DNA from: Bacteroidales bacterium
GTDB lineage: Bacteria > Bacteroidota > Bacteroidia > Bacteroidales > Muribaculaceae
Direction: 5' to 3'
NCBI GenBank assembly: GCA_014800795.1
Contig: JAAVFL010000054.1
Coordinates: 22,910 to 86,909, forward strand
DNA length: 64,000 nucleotides
The stretch's first letter is position 1. Every line of letters starts with the position of its first letter. Positions 46,117 to 56,218 of this stretch are shown one piece after another. The position numbers and the translations under genes were made by a program. Below the pieces are notes generated by a model. It was not told the DNA's origin and searched no databases. It saw only the letters and a program-made list of their open reading frames with translations.

Positions 46117-48267
46117 ATGTCTGATACTCCCCCCGCCTCAATCACAGCCATCATCGCCCGTGAAACCGGTATTCCGGAAAAAAGCGTAGCTGCCACAATA
46201 AAACTCCTTCAGGATGGTGCGACGATTCCATTCATCAGCCGTTACAGAAAAGAACTGACCGGTTCACTCGATGAAACCGCTATTTTCGCCATTGACGTCA
46301 GAGCGCAGGAACTTGCGGAACTGTCTGACCGTAAAAACTATATTCTCAACATAATAGAAGCTCAGGAGAAACTGACGCCGGAGCTTGAGGAAAAGATTCT
46401 CAACTGCTTTGATCCAAATTTGCTTGAGGACATATATCTGCCTTATAAACCCAAAAGGAGAACCCGCGCACAGATAGCTCGCGAAAACGGTCTTGAACCG
46501 CTGGCTAAAATTATTATGGCGCAGACTTGCGCCGACCCTGCGAAAGCTGCCACACGTTTCATAAATGAAAATATTGAAGATGAGACTGCTGCAATTGCAG
46601 GAGCGTCAGATATTATTGCCGAATGGATCAACGAAAATGAAGCTGCCCGCAGCAGAGTGAGGAATCAGTTTCAGCGCTTCGCCACTATTACATCGAAAGT
46701 TGTAAAAGGGAAAGAGGATGATGCCGCAAATTATGCCACATATTTCAACTATAGCGCTCCTTTGAATCGCTGCAGTTCGCACAACTATCTGGCAATCAGG
46801 CGCGGTGAGAATGAAGGACTACTACGAGTGAGCATCGGTGTGGACGATGAGCGAACTCTTGGCCGTTTGTATCCCCTGTTTGTAAAAAGAAACGGCGAAC
46901 CTGCATCGGCTGAGATTGTAAGACATGCTGTAGAAGATGCTTACAAACGCCTGACACGTCCTGCCATTGAAAATGAGACAGGTGCAGATGCTAAGACAAA
47001 AGCAGATACCGCTGCTATAGAGACATTTACATCCAATCTACGTCAACTTCTTCTCGCCTCGCCTCTCGGATCAAAAAGGATACTCGCCGTAGACCCCGGT
47101 TACCGCACCGGATGTAAGGTCGTATGCCTTGACGGCAACGGTAACTTATTGTTTCACACGGTAATCTATCCGACACCTCCCAAATGCGACACTCACGAAG
47201 CTGCTCATACGATATTCCATCTTGTTATGGAATATGAAATAGAGGCTATCGCTTTGGGCAACGGTACTGCAAGCCGTGAGACAGAGAAATTTTTACGTTC
47301 GCTTGCCCTACCTGATGTTAAATTGTTCATTGTCAGCGAGAACGGTGCTTCGATTTATTCTGCATCCAAAGTAGCGCGCGATGAATTTCCCGACAAGGAT
47401 GTGACCGTTCGCGGTGCGGTATCAATCGGACGCAGATTGATGGACCCACTTGCAGAATTGGTTAAAATCGATCCGAAGTCAATCGGAGTAGGTCAGTATC
47501 AACACGATGTGGATCAGTCACGATTGAAAAGCGCCCTTGATATGACAGTTGAATCGTGTGTGAATCTTGTCGGTGTGGACGTAAACACAGCTTCCAGGCA
47601 ATTGCTCTCATATGTTTCGGGAATAGGTGATACCCTCGCCGGGAACATAGTGAAATACCGTTCCGAGCATGGTGATTTCCCCTCGCGGGAGGCCATCAGG
47701 AGTGTTCCGAGAATGGGTCCGAAGGCCTTCGAGCAGGCTGCGGGATTCCTGCGGGTGCCAACCGGCGGAAATATTCTTGACCATACCGGGGTGCATCCCG
47801 AGCGATACCCTCTTGTAGCCCGAATGGCATCAGATCTCGGGAAAGAACTGCCGGAAATCGTTGCCGACCCGTCTTTACTGAAAACAATCGATCTCAGCCG
47901 TTATACCGATGGCTCGACCGGAATGGAAACTCTTGCCGACATAATCCGTGAACTTGAAAAACCCGGACGAGACCCGCGTCAGGAGGCAGAAACGGTAGAG
48001 TTCGACGATACCATCAATGATATCAGCGATCTTAAAGCCGGGATGATACTTCCCGGGATAGTCAATAATATCACCGATTTCGGAGCATTCGTTGATCTGG
48101 GGATACATAAAAGCGGTCTTCTGCATATATCGCAGCTGTCGCAGAAACGAGTGCGCCATCCGTCTGAAGTTGTAAAACTCAACCAGCATGTCCAGGTCAA
48201 GGTTATCGAGGTGGATCTTAAACGCGATCGTATAGCACTTACCCTGCGTGATGTGCCTCAGACATAA
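46117..48267 (+). CDS. tex: Tex family RNA-binding transcriptional accessory protein
   Basis: Protein of 716 residues with the Tex order: N-terminal helical region (IPFISRYRKELTGSLDE), a YqgF/RNase H-like domain (ILAVDPGYRTGCKVVCLD), helix-hairpin-helix repeats (SYVSGIGDTLAGNIVKYR, IRSVPRMGPKAFEQAAGF) and a C-terminal S1 domain (LPGIVNNITDFGAFVDLG, HKSGLLHISQLS). Tex binds RNA and associates with transcription and translation. It probably shares a transcript with the two upstream genes. Confidence 0.95.
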   Translation: MSDTPPASITAIIARETGIPEKSVAATIKLLQDGATIPFISRYRKELTGSLDETAIFAIDVRAQELAELSDRKNYILNIIEAQEKLTPELEEKILNCFDPNLLEDIYLPYKPKRRTRAQIARENGLEPLAKIIMAQTCADPAKAATRFINENIEDETAAIAGASDIIAEWINENEAARSRVRNQFQRFATITSKVVKGKEDDAANYATYFNYSAPLNRCSSHNYLAIRRGENEGLLRVSIGVDDERTLGRLYPLFVKRNGEPASAEIVRHAVEDAYKRLTRPAIENETGADAKTKADTAAIETFTSNLRQLLLASPLGSKRILAVDPGYRTGCKVVCLDGNGNLLFHTVIYPTPPKCDTHEAAHTIFHLVMEYEIEAIALGNGTASRETEKFLRSLALPDVKLFIVSENGASIYSASKVARDEFPDKDVTVRGAVSIGRRLMDPLAELVKIDPKSIGVGQYQHDVDQSRLKSALDMTVESCVNLVGVDVNTASRQLLSYVSGIGDTLAGNIVKYRSEHGDFPSREAIRSVPRMGPKAFEQAAGFLRVPTGGNILDHTGVHPERYPLVARMASDLGKELPEIVADPSLLKTIDLSRYTDGSTGMETLADIIRELEKPGRDPRQEAETVEFDDTINDISDLKAGMILPGIVNNITDFGAFVDLGIHKSGLLHISQLSQKRVRHPSEVVKLNQHVQVKVIEVDLKRDRIALTLRDVPQT

Positions 48268-48369
48268 CAGGCACATAAGTAACTCCTGAAAATCAGCCTG
48301 TATCGTATAAAAAAATTTTTTACGGTTTACTTAATAAAATAAACTCTGTTCAGTCACACCACAGTCGCT

Positions 48370-48774
48370 ATGGCGGATATGCAGCAAATATATATATGTA
48401 TAGGCTCAAATGAACCGGATGCTATGGCACGGGTGAAAGAAGCGAGCAATGCGTTAGAAAGTAAACTGACCGACGCACACATCTGCGGACCATACAGAAC
48501 ACTTCCCTATCCCCCGGCTCCGGCCGACGGGCCGGTATATGCCAATGCTGTTGTTTCCGGACGTACGGAACTAAGTCTTGAAGCGGTAAAGACTTGGTTG
48601 AAAGAAACCGAAAGTAATCTGGGAAGAAGGGCCGGACACAAAAATTCCGGAAAAGTGGTTATAGACCTCGATATCGTTGTGTACGGTAATGAGATATGCC
48701 GATTCGGCGAATTCGAAGCCGATTATTTCCGACACGGCTACGAGATACTGCTGTCAAAGAAGCCGGACCGGTAA
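48370..48774 (+). CDS. folK: HPPK-like 2-amino-4-hydroxy-6-hydroxymethyldihydropteridine pyrophosphokinase
   Basis: Protein of 134 residues. It shows the HPPK landmarks IYICIGSNE at the start, VYANAVVSG in the middle and the metal-binding Asp pair in VVIDLDIVVYG. It would transfer pyrophosphate from ATP to the pterin in folate synthesis. The protein is shorter than the roughly 160 residues of E. coli FolK. The Arg just before the IDLDI motif is replaced by Val, and the flexible loop LGRRAGHKNSGK is unusual. It may be a divergent FolK. Its last 21 bases overlap the 3' end of the convergent comEC. Confidence 0.7.
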   Translation: MADMQQIYICIGSNEPDAMARVKEASNALESKLTDAHICGPYRTLPYPPAPADGPVYANAVVSGRTELSLEAVKTWLKETESNLGRRAGHKNSGKVVIDLDIVVYGNEICRFGEFEADYFRHGYEILLSKKPDR

Positions 48775-50784
48775 ACCTATTCTATAAGGTCTGCGTATTG
48801 AATCGAGCTCCCTGGCATATTTCATGCGTCGTTCATAGGTTATACTCGCAGCCAGTGCTACCGTATCCGGCTGCAACGAATCCACGACCTGACGCATTGA
48901 GCCGAAATAGCGGGCACTGACAAGAGCATAGCGCGGTCTGATAACCAGAGAATGCAGATTTCTCCTGAGACCGACCGGGGCAACCGTCAGATTACCGAAA
49001 CGCCAGAGCACAGAATCAGCAGATATCATATTACTTTCAATAACCGGATTCACGGCTCTGATATCTCCTCCTCTACGATGGCGTGAGAAATCGCTAAGCC
49101 TTTGCTGCATCACATTAGAAATTCTATCGAACTGAGTTGCGGGAGCATCTGTCAGAAGAGAGCAATTCTCGCCATCAAAAGCCACAATTACTGTAGAATA
49201 AGGGTATTCAACCACATAAGCTTCTTCCCGAACGGGGCGTGACTCTGTAATGGCATACGCCCCTCCGAAAAATACAAAAAGCATGACGGAGGCTATTGAA
49301 TATACCATTCTCTTCAGTTTCAATGCGATCCATGCCATTATCAAAGCAAGGTAGTATGGCACCAGAAGCCACGGTGAAAAATATATGCCGGTCAGTGAGG
49401 CTCCATCGATATCGGCCAATGCCTTACCTATGTTTTCCAGCCATCCATATAATGCGCTTACCAGAGATGCAAGCACTTCAGAGTTCCATCCGGCGGCAGT
49501 CATCATCACATTGACAAGTTCACCACCCATAAGAATCGGAAGCATAAATGCCGCAGGAATGTTAGCTATGATGAACAATAACGGGATCTGATGAAAATAC
49601 CATGCAGAAATCGCTCCGGTTCCAATAACAGCTGAAACAGAAACAACCAGCCATCCGAGCGCCTGCCGTACGAAGCTCCACATACGTATATCAGGTAATA
49701 TAACGGACGAAAACATCAGAATCGATGCCACGGCCGAAAAAGAGAGCTGGAATCCAGCCGAAAAAAGCTGCCACGGGTCGAAAAGCAGAATCAATAATGC
49801 TGCGAGACAAAGGGAGTTCAGAGGTGAACTACTTCTATGTACTATCCGTCCGGTCAGAACTACAGATGCCATAATAACAGCCCGGACCACTGAGGGTGAC
49901 ATTCCGGTAAGAGCTGCGTAGAACCACAGCATGGGGATTGTAAGTAGCATTGCCCATTTCCTGTGTCCCAAAACCCGTAGAGGAAAGAATATAAGCGATA
50001 CTAAAAAAGCGATAACTGCCACATGCATACCGCTTAAGGCAAGCATATGTGCGGTTCCTGTGCGGCTGAATACGGCGCGGGTCTCATCGGACAGGTAACT
50101 GCTGTCTCCGACGAGAACAGCCGCAAGAAACGCTGCAGCCGGGGCAGATATACCGCTTTTGTAAATCAGATCGACGAACCGGATTCGCATACGGTACAGA
50201 CGGATCGATATAGATGGAAACCGAGGTGTTGAAACAGTGAAATCGTCAGAATTGCCGGTAATGGAAGCGGGTGTGACATCAGCAATGGCTGAAATCCTAT
50301 ATACCTCAGCACCGCGAAGAGCCGAACGCAAATCAGGTATCTGCGAATCAGGCCCGTTAACCGGCCGTAAAACTGTGGTAAAGCGTATCGTATCACCAGG
50401 CTCCACTACCGGCATAGATGAATGGACATAAAGCAGAACCTCCTCCCCCGATTCGCTTCCGGTAAGCCTTACCACAACCCTCTGGCTGAAATTATACCTG
50501 TCGACAGCTGTGGCAGTGCCTATATATCCGGTTTCAATACCGGTCAGGCGTACAGAAGGGGGCGTATGCGCAATCGCCGTCAGCAATCCGATGGTAGCAA
50601 ATGCTGCAGACAGAGCGGCCAACGGCCGCTTCATCCAGACCGTACATAAACAAATAGCCGCTATTACAGCGGCTAACAATAACGTATGTTCTGTAAACAG
50701 AGTTGCCGCCAGAATACCCGCCGCAAGTGACAATACCGCCGGTAATAGCGGCATTGAAGCAAGGAGCGGAGAACGATAACTCAT
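48754..50784 (-). CDS. comEC: ComEC/Rec2 family DNA-uptake channel protein without a metallo-beta-lactamase domain
   Basis: Membrane protein of 676 residues. The N-terminal DUF4131-type region (helices to about 80, then a beta/OB-like part) precedes the competence domain with its motif RTGTAHMLALSGMHVAV and many helices to about 510. The remaining 160 or so residues hold no HxHxDH-type motif, so the C-terminal metallo-beta-lactamase domain of Bacillus ComEC is absent. Short ComEC forms are common in Bacteroidetes. The protein would carry single-stranded DNA across the inner membrane. It is third in aroE-yeiH-comEC. Confidence 0.85.
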   Translation of the reverse strand: MSYRSPLLASMPLLPAVLSLAAGILAATLFTEHTLLLAAVIAAICLCTVWMKRPLAALSAAFATIGLLTAIAHTPPSVRLTGIETGYIGTATAVDRYNFSQRVVVRLTGSESGEEVLLYVHSSMPVVEPGDTIRFTTVLRPVNGPDSQIPDLRSALRGAEVYRISAIADVTPASITGNSDDFTVSTPRFPSISIRLYRMRIRFVDLIYKSGISAPAAAFLAAVLVGDSSYLSDETRAVFSRTGTAHMLALSGMHVAVIAFLVSLIFFPLRVLGHRKWAMLLTIPMLWFYAALTGMSPSVVRAVIMASVVLTGRIVHRSSSPLNSLCLAALLILLFDPWQLFSAGFQLSFSAVASILMFSSVILPDIRMWSFVRQALGWLVVSVSAVIGTGAISAWYFHQIPLLFIIANIPAAFMLPILMGGELVNVMMTAAGWNSEVLASLVSALYGWLENIGKALADIDGASLTGIYFSPWLLVPYYLALIMAWIALKLKRMVYSIASVMLFVFFGGAYAITESRPVREEAYVVEYPYSTVIVAFDGENCSLLTDAPATQFDRISNVMQQRLSDFSRHRRGGDIRAVNPVIESNMISADSVLWRFGNLTVAPVGLRRNLHSLVIRPRYALVSARYFGSMRQVVDSLQPDTVALAASITYERRMKYARELDSIRRPYRIGLPVRLL

Positions 50785-50811
50785 TTACCAGAGTTTTTTA
50801 ATAACGAGGAT

Positions 50812-51792
50812 CTATGCCGGGATGGTTGCCATTACGACAAAGAAACTGCTTACACCGATGATGATCCAAAGTATCACAGCAAGCAGAAGCGGTCGTATAC
50901 CAACCTTTTTCACCATCGATACAGAAAGGCCGGCTCCTATGAGAAACAGCGTTACTACCAACGCACGTTTGGCAATAAGCACAATAACAGATGTAATTCC
51001 TACCGGGATATGGCAGTAGGTATTAGCCACCATCGCCAACACAAACAGGAATATAAACCAGGGGACAGTGATTTTGCTACCTTTCTTGTCGCGGAAGATG
51101 AACATGGTGACAAATGCAAGGGGAATAATCCACAGCGCACGCGTGCATTTGATAAGAGTTGCGATCTGGCATGCCTCGGGACCATACGCATCGCCGGCTC
51201 CTACTACGGAAGAGGTATCGTGGATGGCAATGGCAGCCCATGTTCCGAACTGCGCCTGCCCCATGTTAAAATAGTGACCGATAGGTGGAAAAATAAAAAG
51301 CGCTATTGCATTGAGAATAAATATCACTCCGAGAGAAACGGCCATTTCATGATCGTCAGCTTTCAATACCGGTCCGACCGCAGCGATCGCGCTCCCTCCG
51401 CAAATGGCTGTGCCCGATGAAATCAGGTATGCCGTCTTTCGGTTCAGACGCAACCAGTATCCGATAAGCACTCCGAAAATCATCACGCCGATTACGGAAA
51501 CAATGGAAAAAAGCATTCCTTCCGTGCCACTTTTTAGAGCGGTTATGAGATTCATGCCGAATCCCAATCCGACAACCGATGCCTGAAGAAGATATTTCGA
51601 TCCGTTCTTATTGAATTTCGGATAAGGCACTTTGAAAATCATAGCGAACACAAGCCCTGCGAACAACGCGGCTGCCGGTGTCACGATTTCATTAACTCCG
51701 AAAAGCTCCTTACACGGGAGTGCAGCTATTACAATCGCCGCAATATATACAATCCGGGAAATGAGATTGCTACTTGCTGTTTTATCAGTCAT
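50812..51792 (-). CDS. YeiH family (UPF0324) putative anion transporter
   Basis: Membrane protein of 326 residues with about ten helices. Family landmarks are LLQASVVGLGFGMNL, SSGTAICGGSAIAAVGPVL, IAIHDTSSVVGAG and LIKCTRALWIIPLAFV. The family is often called a putative sulfate exporter; the true substrate is not established. It lies 35 bases after aroE and 27 before comEC, with no promoter in between. Confidence 0.9.
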   Translation of the reverse strand: MTDKTASSNLISRIVYIAAIVIAALPCKELFGVNEIVTPAAALFAGLVFAMIFKVPYPKFNKNGSKYLLQASVVGLGFGMNLITALKSGTEGMLFSIVSVIGVMIFGVLIGYWLRLNRKTAYLISSGTAICGGSAIAAVGPVLKADDHEMAVSLGVIFILNAIALFIFPPIGHYFNMGQAQFGTWAAIAIHDTSSVVGAGDAYGPEACQIATLIKCTRALWIIPLAFVTMFIFRDKKGSKITVPWFIFLFVLAMVANTYCHIPVGITSVIVLIAKRALVVTLFLIGAGLSVSMVKKVGIRPLLLAVILWIIIGVSSFFVVMATIPA

Positions 51793-51827
51793 AAAGGGAT
51801 ATTCTTCTACAATTTATTAATTTACAT

Positions 51828-52622
51828 TCATCGTTTTCCTGTCCATATTTCCCATGATTCAAACGCCTGGAGAAGCAACATTTCCAAGCCGTTTTTAGTC
51901 ACGGCACCATGTCCGGCACTTTTCTTCATGAAAAGAGTCACATCCGGATTATAAAGGAGATCGTAACAGAGAAATTCTTTATCGATCAGCTCATAAGGAA
52001 GGTCCGGACACTCGTCCACATGAGGATACATTCCCAACGGAGTGGTATTCACGATTACCTTATGCGTATTCATAATCTCCGGAGTGATATCATCATACGA
52101 TATCATCCCCTCCTTCGGAGTACGCGACACTACGAGCGGTTTCACTCCGAGATCTTCCAGCCCGCAACATACAGCTTTGCATGCTCCTCCCGATCCCAGC
52201 ACGAGAGCAGCTTTATGATATGGCTGCAGCATCGGGCGGATAGAATTCATGAACCCTGCGATATCGCTGTTGTACCCGACAAGTTTGAAATCGTTGTCGC
52301 TTTTCCCGTTTCTGACAACACGGATAACATTCACCGCACCGATTCGTTTCGCTACCGGATCGATATCTGTCAGATATGGCATTACAAGGGTTTTATATGG
52401 AATGGTGACGTTCAGTCCACCTATATTCGGATACTCGGCAAGTATCTCCATGAAGTCTCCGATATCAGGGATTTCAAAATTAAGATATCTGGCATTGATA
52501 TGCTCTGCGGAAAACTTCTGGTTAAAGAAAGTCTGAGAAAAAGAGTGGGTCAGAGGGAAGCCGATCAATCCGTATATCTTCTCCTCCGCCGGTTTGTTTT
52601 TTCTTTGAAAGATTGTTTTCAT
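51828..52622 (-). CDS. aroE: Shikimate dehydrogenase
   Basis: Protein of 264 residues that reduces 3-dehydroshikimate to shikimate with NADPH in aromatic amino-acid synthesis. Landmarks are YGLIGFPLTHSFSQ, the catalytic Lys in GLNVTIPYK, the nucleotide-binding ALVLGSGGACKAV and NTTPLGMYP. The ATG at 52622 is preferred to a GTG at 52640; even so about 15 basic residues precede the usual start of the fold. A -7 box stands upstream at 52678-52685. Confidence 0.92.
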   Translation of the reverse strand: MKTIFQRKNKPAEEKIYGLIGFPLTHSFSQTFFNQKFSAEHINARYLNFEIPDIGDFMEILAEYPNIGGLNVTIPYKTLVMPYLTDIDPVAKRIGAVNVIRVVRNGKSDNDFKLVGYNSDIAGFMNSIRPMLQPYHKAALVLGSGGACKAVCCGLEDLGVKPLVVSRTPKEGMISYDDITPEIMNTHKVIVNTTPLGMYPHVDECPDLPYELIDKEFLCYDLLYNPDVTLFMKKSAGHGAVTKNGLEMLLLQAFESWEIWTGKR

Positions 52623-52677
52623 AAACTTATGTAGCGACACCTCTGATGGTGTAATATGCAGTCGGTAGCAATAGGCA

Positions 52678-52685
52678 CAAAGTTA
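52678..52685 (-). promoter_or_regulatory. Candidate promoter -7 box for aroE-yeiH-comEC
   Basis: Minus strand TAACTTTG matches TAnnTTTG, 56 bases before the aroE ATG. No -33 TTTG is seen at the expected spacing. Confidence 0.5.
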
Positions 52686-52773
52686 CGTAAAATTCCAATA
52701 CATTAGCACATTTATCTTGAAAATACCATTGCAGATAATGCAAATTTAAGCTTCAGTATGCGCTGAATAAAAA

Positions 52774-55077
52774 TCAACGGGCCGATAGCGTATAGGATCC
52801 CGGTGTAAGCTGAAGAGTAAAAGCAGCAGGATGCGAGGAATTGCCATCTGTCCGAAGCGGATTAGCCTGCCATTTTCCACCATTGACATATAGCGATGAA
52901 CTTCGGGAAGGAGCCGGTACAGTAACATCGGCAACAGTTCCCGACGGAATCGTAACGTTCATTTCAAAGGCATCTGCAGTATTTAAGAAAGCTACCTCCA
53001 CAGCACCAAGTATAGTCGGGACTACAGCAGAAGCAGATTCGAGATTGCCAGGCCTCGGATGAATCGTCATGCGCTTCCATCCCGGTTCAACCGGTTCGAC
53101 ACCCATCAGCTTCCTAATTATTATATTCGCCGGCGCAGCTCCCCATGCATGGTTCCAGTCGAGATTGGGTTTAAACTGCGGATCCCATCCTTCCCATGTA
53201 ACGGTAGATCCGTTTTCTATCATATTCCACCAGCTCCGTTTACCGCGCGAGGTGAGCAATCCGAGGGCATGATTGTCTAATCCACCATCATATAGCGCAT
53301 CGAGCAGAAATTGCGAACCGTAGACACTACAAGCCATCCCCCTGGAGCGTATATGGTCAAGCACAGAAGAACGGTATTTTTCCGGCACCATACCGAAAGC
53401 CATCGGGAACATGCTTGCATGAAGTGAGTAATGTGATGAACCTATGCCGTCACGATAACACCCCCTCTTTTTATCCAGCATATAGCTGTTGACAGCCGCA
53501 CGCACACTAGCGGCACGCGAAGCGAAAAAGGCTGCATCAGCATCTTTTTCAAGCACTCCTGCTATCTTCTCCATCAGTTGAAGCGCCCGATAATGGTAGG
53601 CATTGACTACAGTATTGTAATCACCTAAATCGTAACCGTCGGCCTCGCCGGGTTCCTCTTTCCCCACCCCGAGAGCTCCGCTCTGGGGCCAGTCAACGAT
53701 ATCGCGAATGCGGTCGCCGTAGTAACCGCACCGCCTGAGCAGATCCGGCGTCTGGCGGCCGGTGCGTGTACTTATCAGACCGTTTTCTTCCGTAAGATCA
53801 GTGAGCGTGCGCGCTTTAAGAGTTTCATAATCTGCCTTTAACAACGCTGCATCTCCGGTATATAGATAATCGTTCCATGCCAGAAGAACGGCCTGCAGAA
53901 TCCATTCCGTAGGCCAGGTAGCGTTGTCCATAAGATAATGGGTCGTGTATCGCGCGATAGTGTATTCATCGTCGACACAGTAATGGCTGAGCTGATTGAT
54001 AAGCGCATCGGCTTCATATGGGATACGCTCACGGTCGCCGTCAACGTATACCCCGGCGAAACTTGTAGCGAATATCGAATATTTGCAGAGATTCCACACT
54101 GCATTGAGAACGCTGTCCGAGGATGTGAACGAAGATGCGTCCTCGTTCCACCGGTAATGCACTACCGGCCGCCTTATAGCGGTGACTTCGGAGCTTCCGG
54201 TCTCTATCTCACAATAACGGAACGGATAAACCTCTCCTACGTAATCGGGCATTAGAACCGGGCGAACATCCCTGCCGTGGGGTTTAATCTGAGCGTTGCG
54301 TCCGTCGGGGCGTATAGTCAGGGTATATGTGTCAGCTCCCGGGTGAACAGGTAACCGATATGATGTGTATCGGACTGTAGCGCCAGGATCACGGTTCACG
54401 CTATTGCCTGAGGCTGCTTCGCCAAGGTGTACGGTGAGCGTATCATGTCCGGCGGCGGTAACGTCGAGTGAAAGCTGTCCGAAGGCGGCTTTTCCGAAAT
54501 CGGCAAACATATTTCCATCAGCGTTGACTGAAACCGGACGCGCTGTCTGAACCGTTTTCTGTAACGGTGAGCGTGAAAAACCACCAGTCCACTCATCTGC
54601 TGTCAAAAAGGAGTTTGACGGAGCATATGGCGTGAAATTCCCGTCAGATCCGGCGACTTTAACAGTCCAGTAGTAAACAGTAGCCGGCGACAGCAATCCA
54701 TCCGGAAGTCTGATACCGGATACCGTTGTGTCTGATACATCGCCGCTGTCCCAGACATCGGCACTTCCCTCACGAAGTAATTCAGGGGCGGAAGCCACCA
54801 AAATACGGTAGGCACTCTGTCGCGACACCTCACCCGGAAGGCGCCATGAGAATGAGGGAGTGGGGGTATCGACTGTCGCGACCTGCAACAGCCCGGAGCT
54901 TCCTCTCTGCCATGCCACGATCACATCATTAAGATTTGCGGATGTTGGTTGTCCGGCTGAATAAACAGTGCGGGTATCCTCTATAAGTTCTGTGCGCAGG
55001 CCTGTAGGAGCTGCCAGAGCTCCTACAGCGAGCGTAGTAATCAGTGCGATTGAATTCATCGATATCAGTGAAAGCAT
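52774..55077 (-). CDS. Secreted alpha-L-rhamnosidase-like protein (GH78)
   Basis: Protein of 767 residues with a signal peptide (MNSIALITTLAVGALA, start at 55059 equally possible). A fibronectin-like domain (TPSFSWRL, YRILVAS, YYWTVKV) is followed by beta-sandwich parts and an (alpha/alpha)6 barrel. The GH78 acid region reads GVYVDGDRERIPYEAD, and a later barrel motif reads STVTWEGWDPQFKPNLDWNH. A C-terminal sandwich (VEPGWKRMTIHP) closes it. Family members remove alpha-L-rhamnose from pectin, flavonoid or bacterial glycans. The barrel acid motif differs from the usual DCPQRxER form, so the substrate may differ. It is monocistronic. Confidence 0.85.
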   Translation of the reverse strand: MLSLISMNSIALITTLAVGALAAPTGLRTELIEDTRTVYSAGQPTSANLNDVIVAWQRGSSGLLQVATVDTPTPSFSWRLPGEVSRQSAYRILVASAPELLREGSADVWDSGDVSDTTVSGIRLPDGLLSPATVYYWTVKVAGSDGNFTPYAPSNSFLTADEWTGGFSRSPLQKTVQTARPVSVNADGNMFADFGKAAFGQLSLDVTAAGHDTLTVHLGEAASGNSVNRDPGATVRYTSYRLPVHPGADTYTLTIRPDGRNAQIKPHGRDVRPVLMPDYVGEVYPFRYCEIETGSSEVTAIRRPVVHYRWNEDASSFTSSDSVLNAVWNLCKYSIFATSFAGVYVDGDRERIPYEADALINQLSHYCVDDEYTIARYTTHYLMDNATWPTEWILQAVLLAWNDYLYTGDAALLKADYETLKARTLTDLTEENGLISTRTGRQTPDLLRRCGYYGDRIRDIVDWPQSGALGVGKEEPGEADGYDLGDYNTVVNAYHYRALQLMEKIAGVLEKDADAAFFASRAASVRAAVNSYMLDKKRGCYRDGIGSSHYSLHASMFPMAFGMVPEKYRSSVLDHIRSRGMACSVYGSQFLLDALYDGGLDNHALGLLTSRGKRSWWNMIENGSTVTWEGWDPQFKPNLDWNHAWGAAPANIIIRKLMGVEPVEPGWKRMTIHPRPGNLESASAVVPTILGAVEVAFLNTADAFEMNVTIPSGTVADVTVPAPSRSSSLYVNGGKWQANPLRTDGNSSHPAAFTLQLTPGSYTLSAR

Positions 55078-55184
55078 TCACAAATTTAGCATAATTCTCC
55101 CAATGAGCCAACCTGGCGATGATATGATTTGTCGATCATCCTGAATCGGATTATGAATACACGCAGACTTTTATGCGAAAGAAG

Positions 55185-55215
55185 TTGGCAGGAACGGGGA
55201 AATATGCTATTTTTG
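55185..55215 (+). promoter_or_regulatory. Promoter of nfo
   Basis: TTG at 55185-55187, 20 bases, then TATTTTTG at 55208-55215. Both fit the Bacteroidetes consensus. The leader to nfo is about 65 bases. Confidence 0.65.
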
Positions 55216-55287
55216 CATGAGATTGAGGCGATGTCTGTGTAGTCGCAGACAATCGCATATCATTATTTTACTTGAAAATTACGACCT

Positions 55288-56136
55288 ATGAAATATATCG
55301 GGGCACACGTATCGGTTGACGGAGGTGTATCAAACGCTCCCCTACGCGCCGCCGCGCTCAATATGAAGGCTTTCGCACTGTTTACGCGCAATCCGTCGCG
55401 CTGGAAATCGGCACCTATTCCGGATAAAGAAGCGTGGAAATTCCGTGAGAATTGTGAAAACGCAGGATTTGCGCCAGCCGTAATCATGCCGCACGACAGT
55501 TTCCTGATAAATCTCGGTGCGCCCGATGAAGAAAAGCTACGGATGTCGCGCGAGGCTTTTCTTGACGAACTGCACCGTTGCGAGCAACTGGGTCTGACTA
55601 TGCTCAACTTTCATCCAGGCTCACATCTGAAGCTTGTGTCGGAGGAGGAGTGTCTGCGTACAATCGCCGAATCCATCAATATCGCCCTGAACAAGACTAA
55701 TGGGGTAACAGCCGTTATAGAATCAACAGCAGGTCAGGGCACTAATCTCGGTTTCCGATTCGAGCATCTGGCAGAAATCATAAGCATGGTCGAGGATAAG
55801 AGCCGTATAGGTGTATGTGTGGATACATGTCATACCTATGCCGCAGGATACGATCTCGCCACAATCGATGGATATAAACAGACATGGGAGGAATTTGACC
55901 GGGTAATCGGTTTCGGGTATCTCAAAGGGATGCATCTGAACGACTCGAAGAAAGGTCTCGGATCGCATGTGGACCGACATGAATCGCTCGGAGAGGGAAC
56001 TTTGGGAAAACCGTTTTTCGAGATGCTTATGGCAGATTCCCGCATGAACGATATCCCGCTGATTCTCGAAACCCCTAACGAAGAAATCTGGGGCGAGGAA
56101 GTGGAATACCTGTATTCACTCCCGGGGGCACGCTGA
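55288..56136 (+). CDS. nfo: Endonuclease IV (deoxyribonuclease IV)
   Basis: Protein of 282 residues, an AP endonuclease of base excision repair with a TIM barrel and three zinc ions. Landmarks are [59 protein letters not shown] and [18 protein letters not shown]. Length is normal. It has its own consensus promoter and stands alone. Confidence 0.96.
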   Translation: MKYIGAHVSVDGGVSNAPLRAAALNMKAFALFTRNPSRWKSAPIPDKEAWKFRENCENAGFAPAVIMPHDSFLINLGAPDEEKLRMSREAFLDELHRCEQLGLTMLNFHPGSHLKLVSEEECLRTIAESINIALNKTNGVTAVIESTAGQGTNLGFRFEHLAEIISMVEDKSRIGVCVDTCHTYAAGYDLATIDGYKQTWEEFDRVIGFGYLKGMHLNDSKKGLGSHVDRHESLGEGTLGKPFFEMLMADSRMNDIPLILETPNEEIWGEEVEYLYSLPGAR

Positions 56137-56218
56137 CGCCTCCGGAAGGCTCTTCGCCACATATTGATTGCCGGAAGCGCCGGTATAGCCCATGACAGCA
56201 TTGTAGAATCTATCTTCC

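Noticed and set aside
51909..52634. A 241-codon plus-strand frame opposite aroE
   Set aside because: Antisense to shikimate dehydrogenase, without domain features or a promoter.
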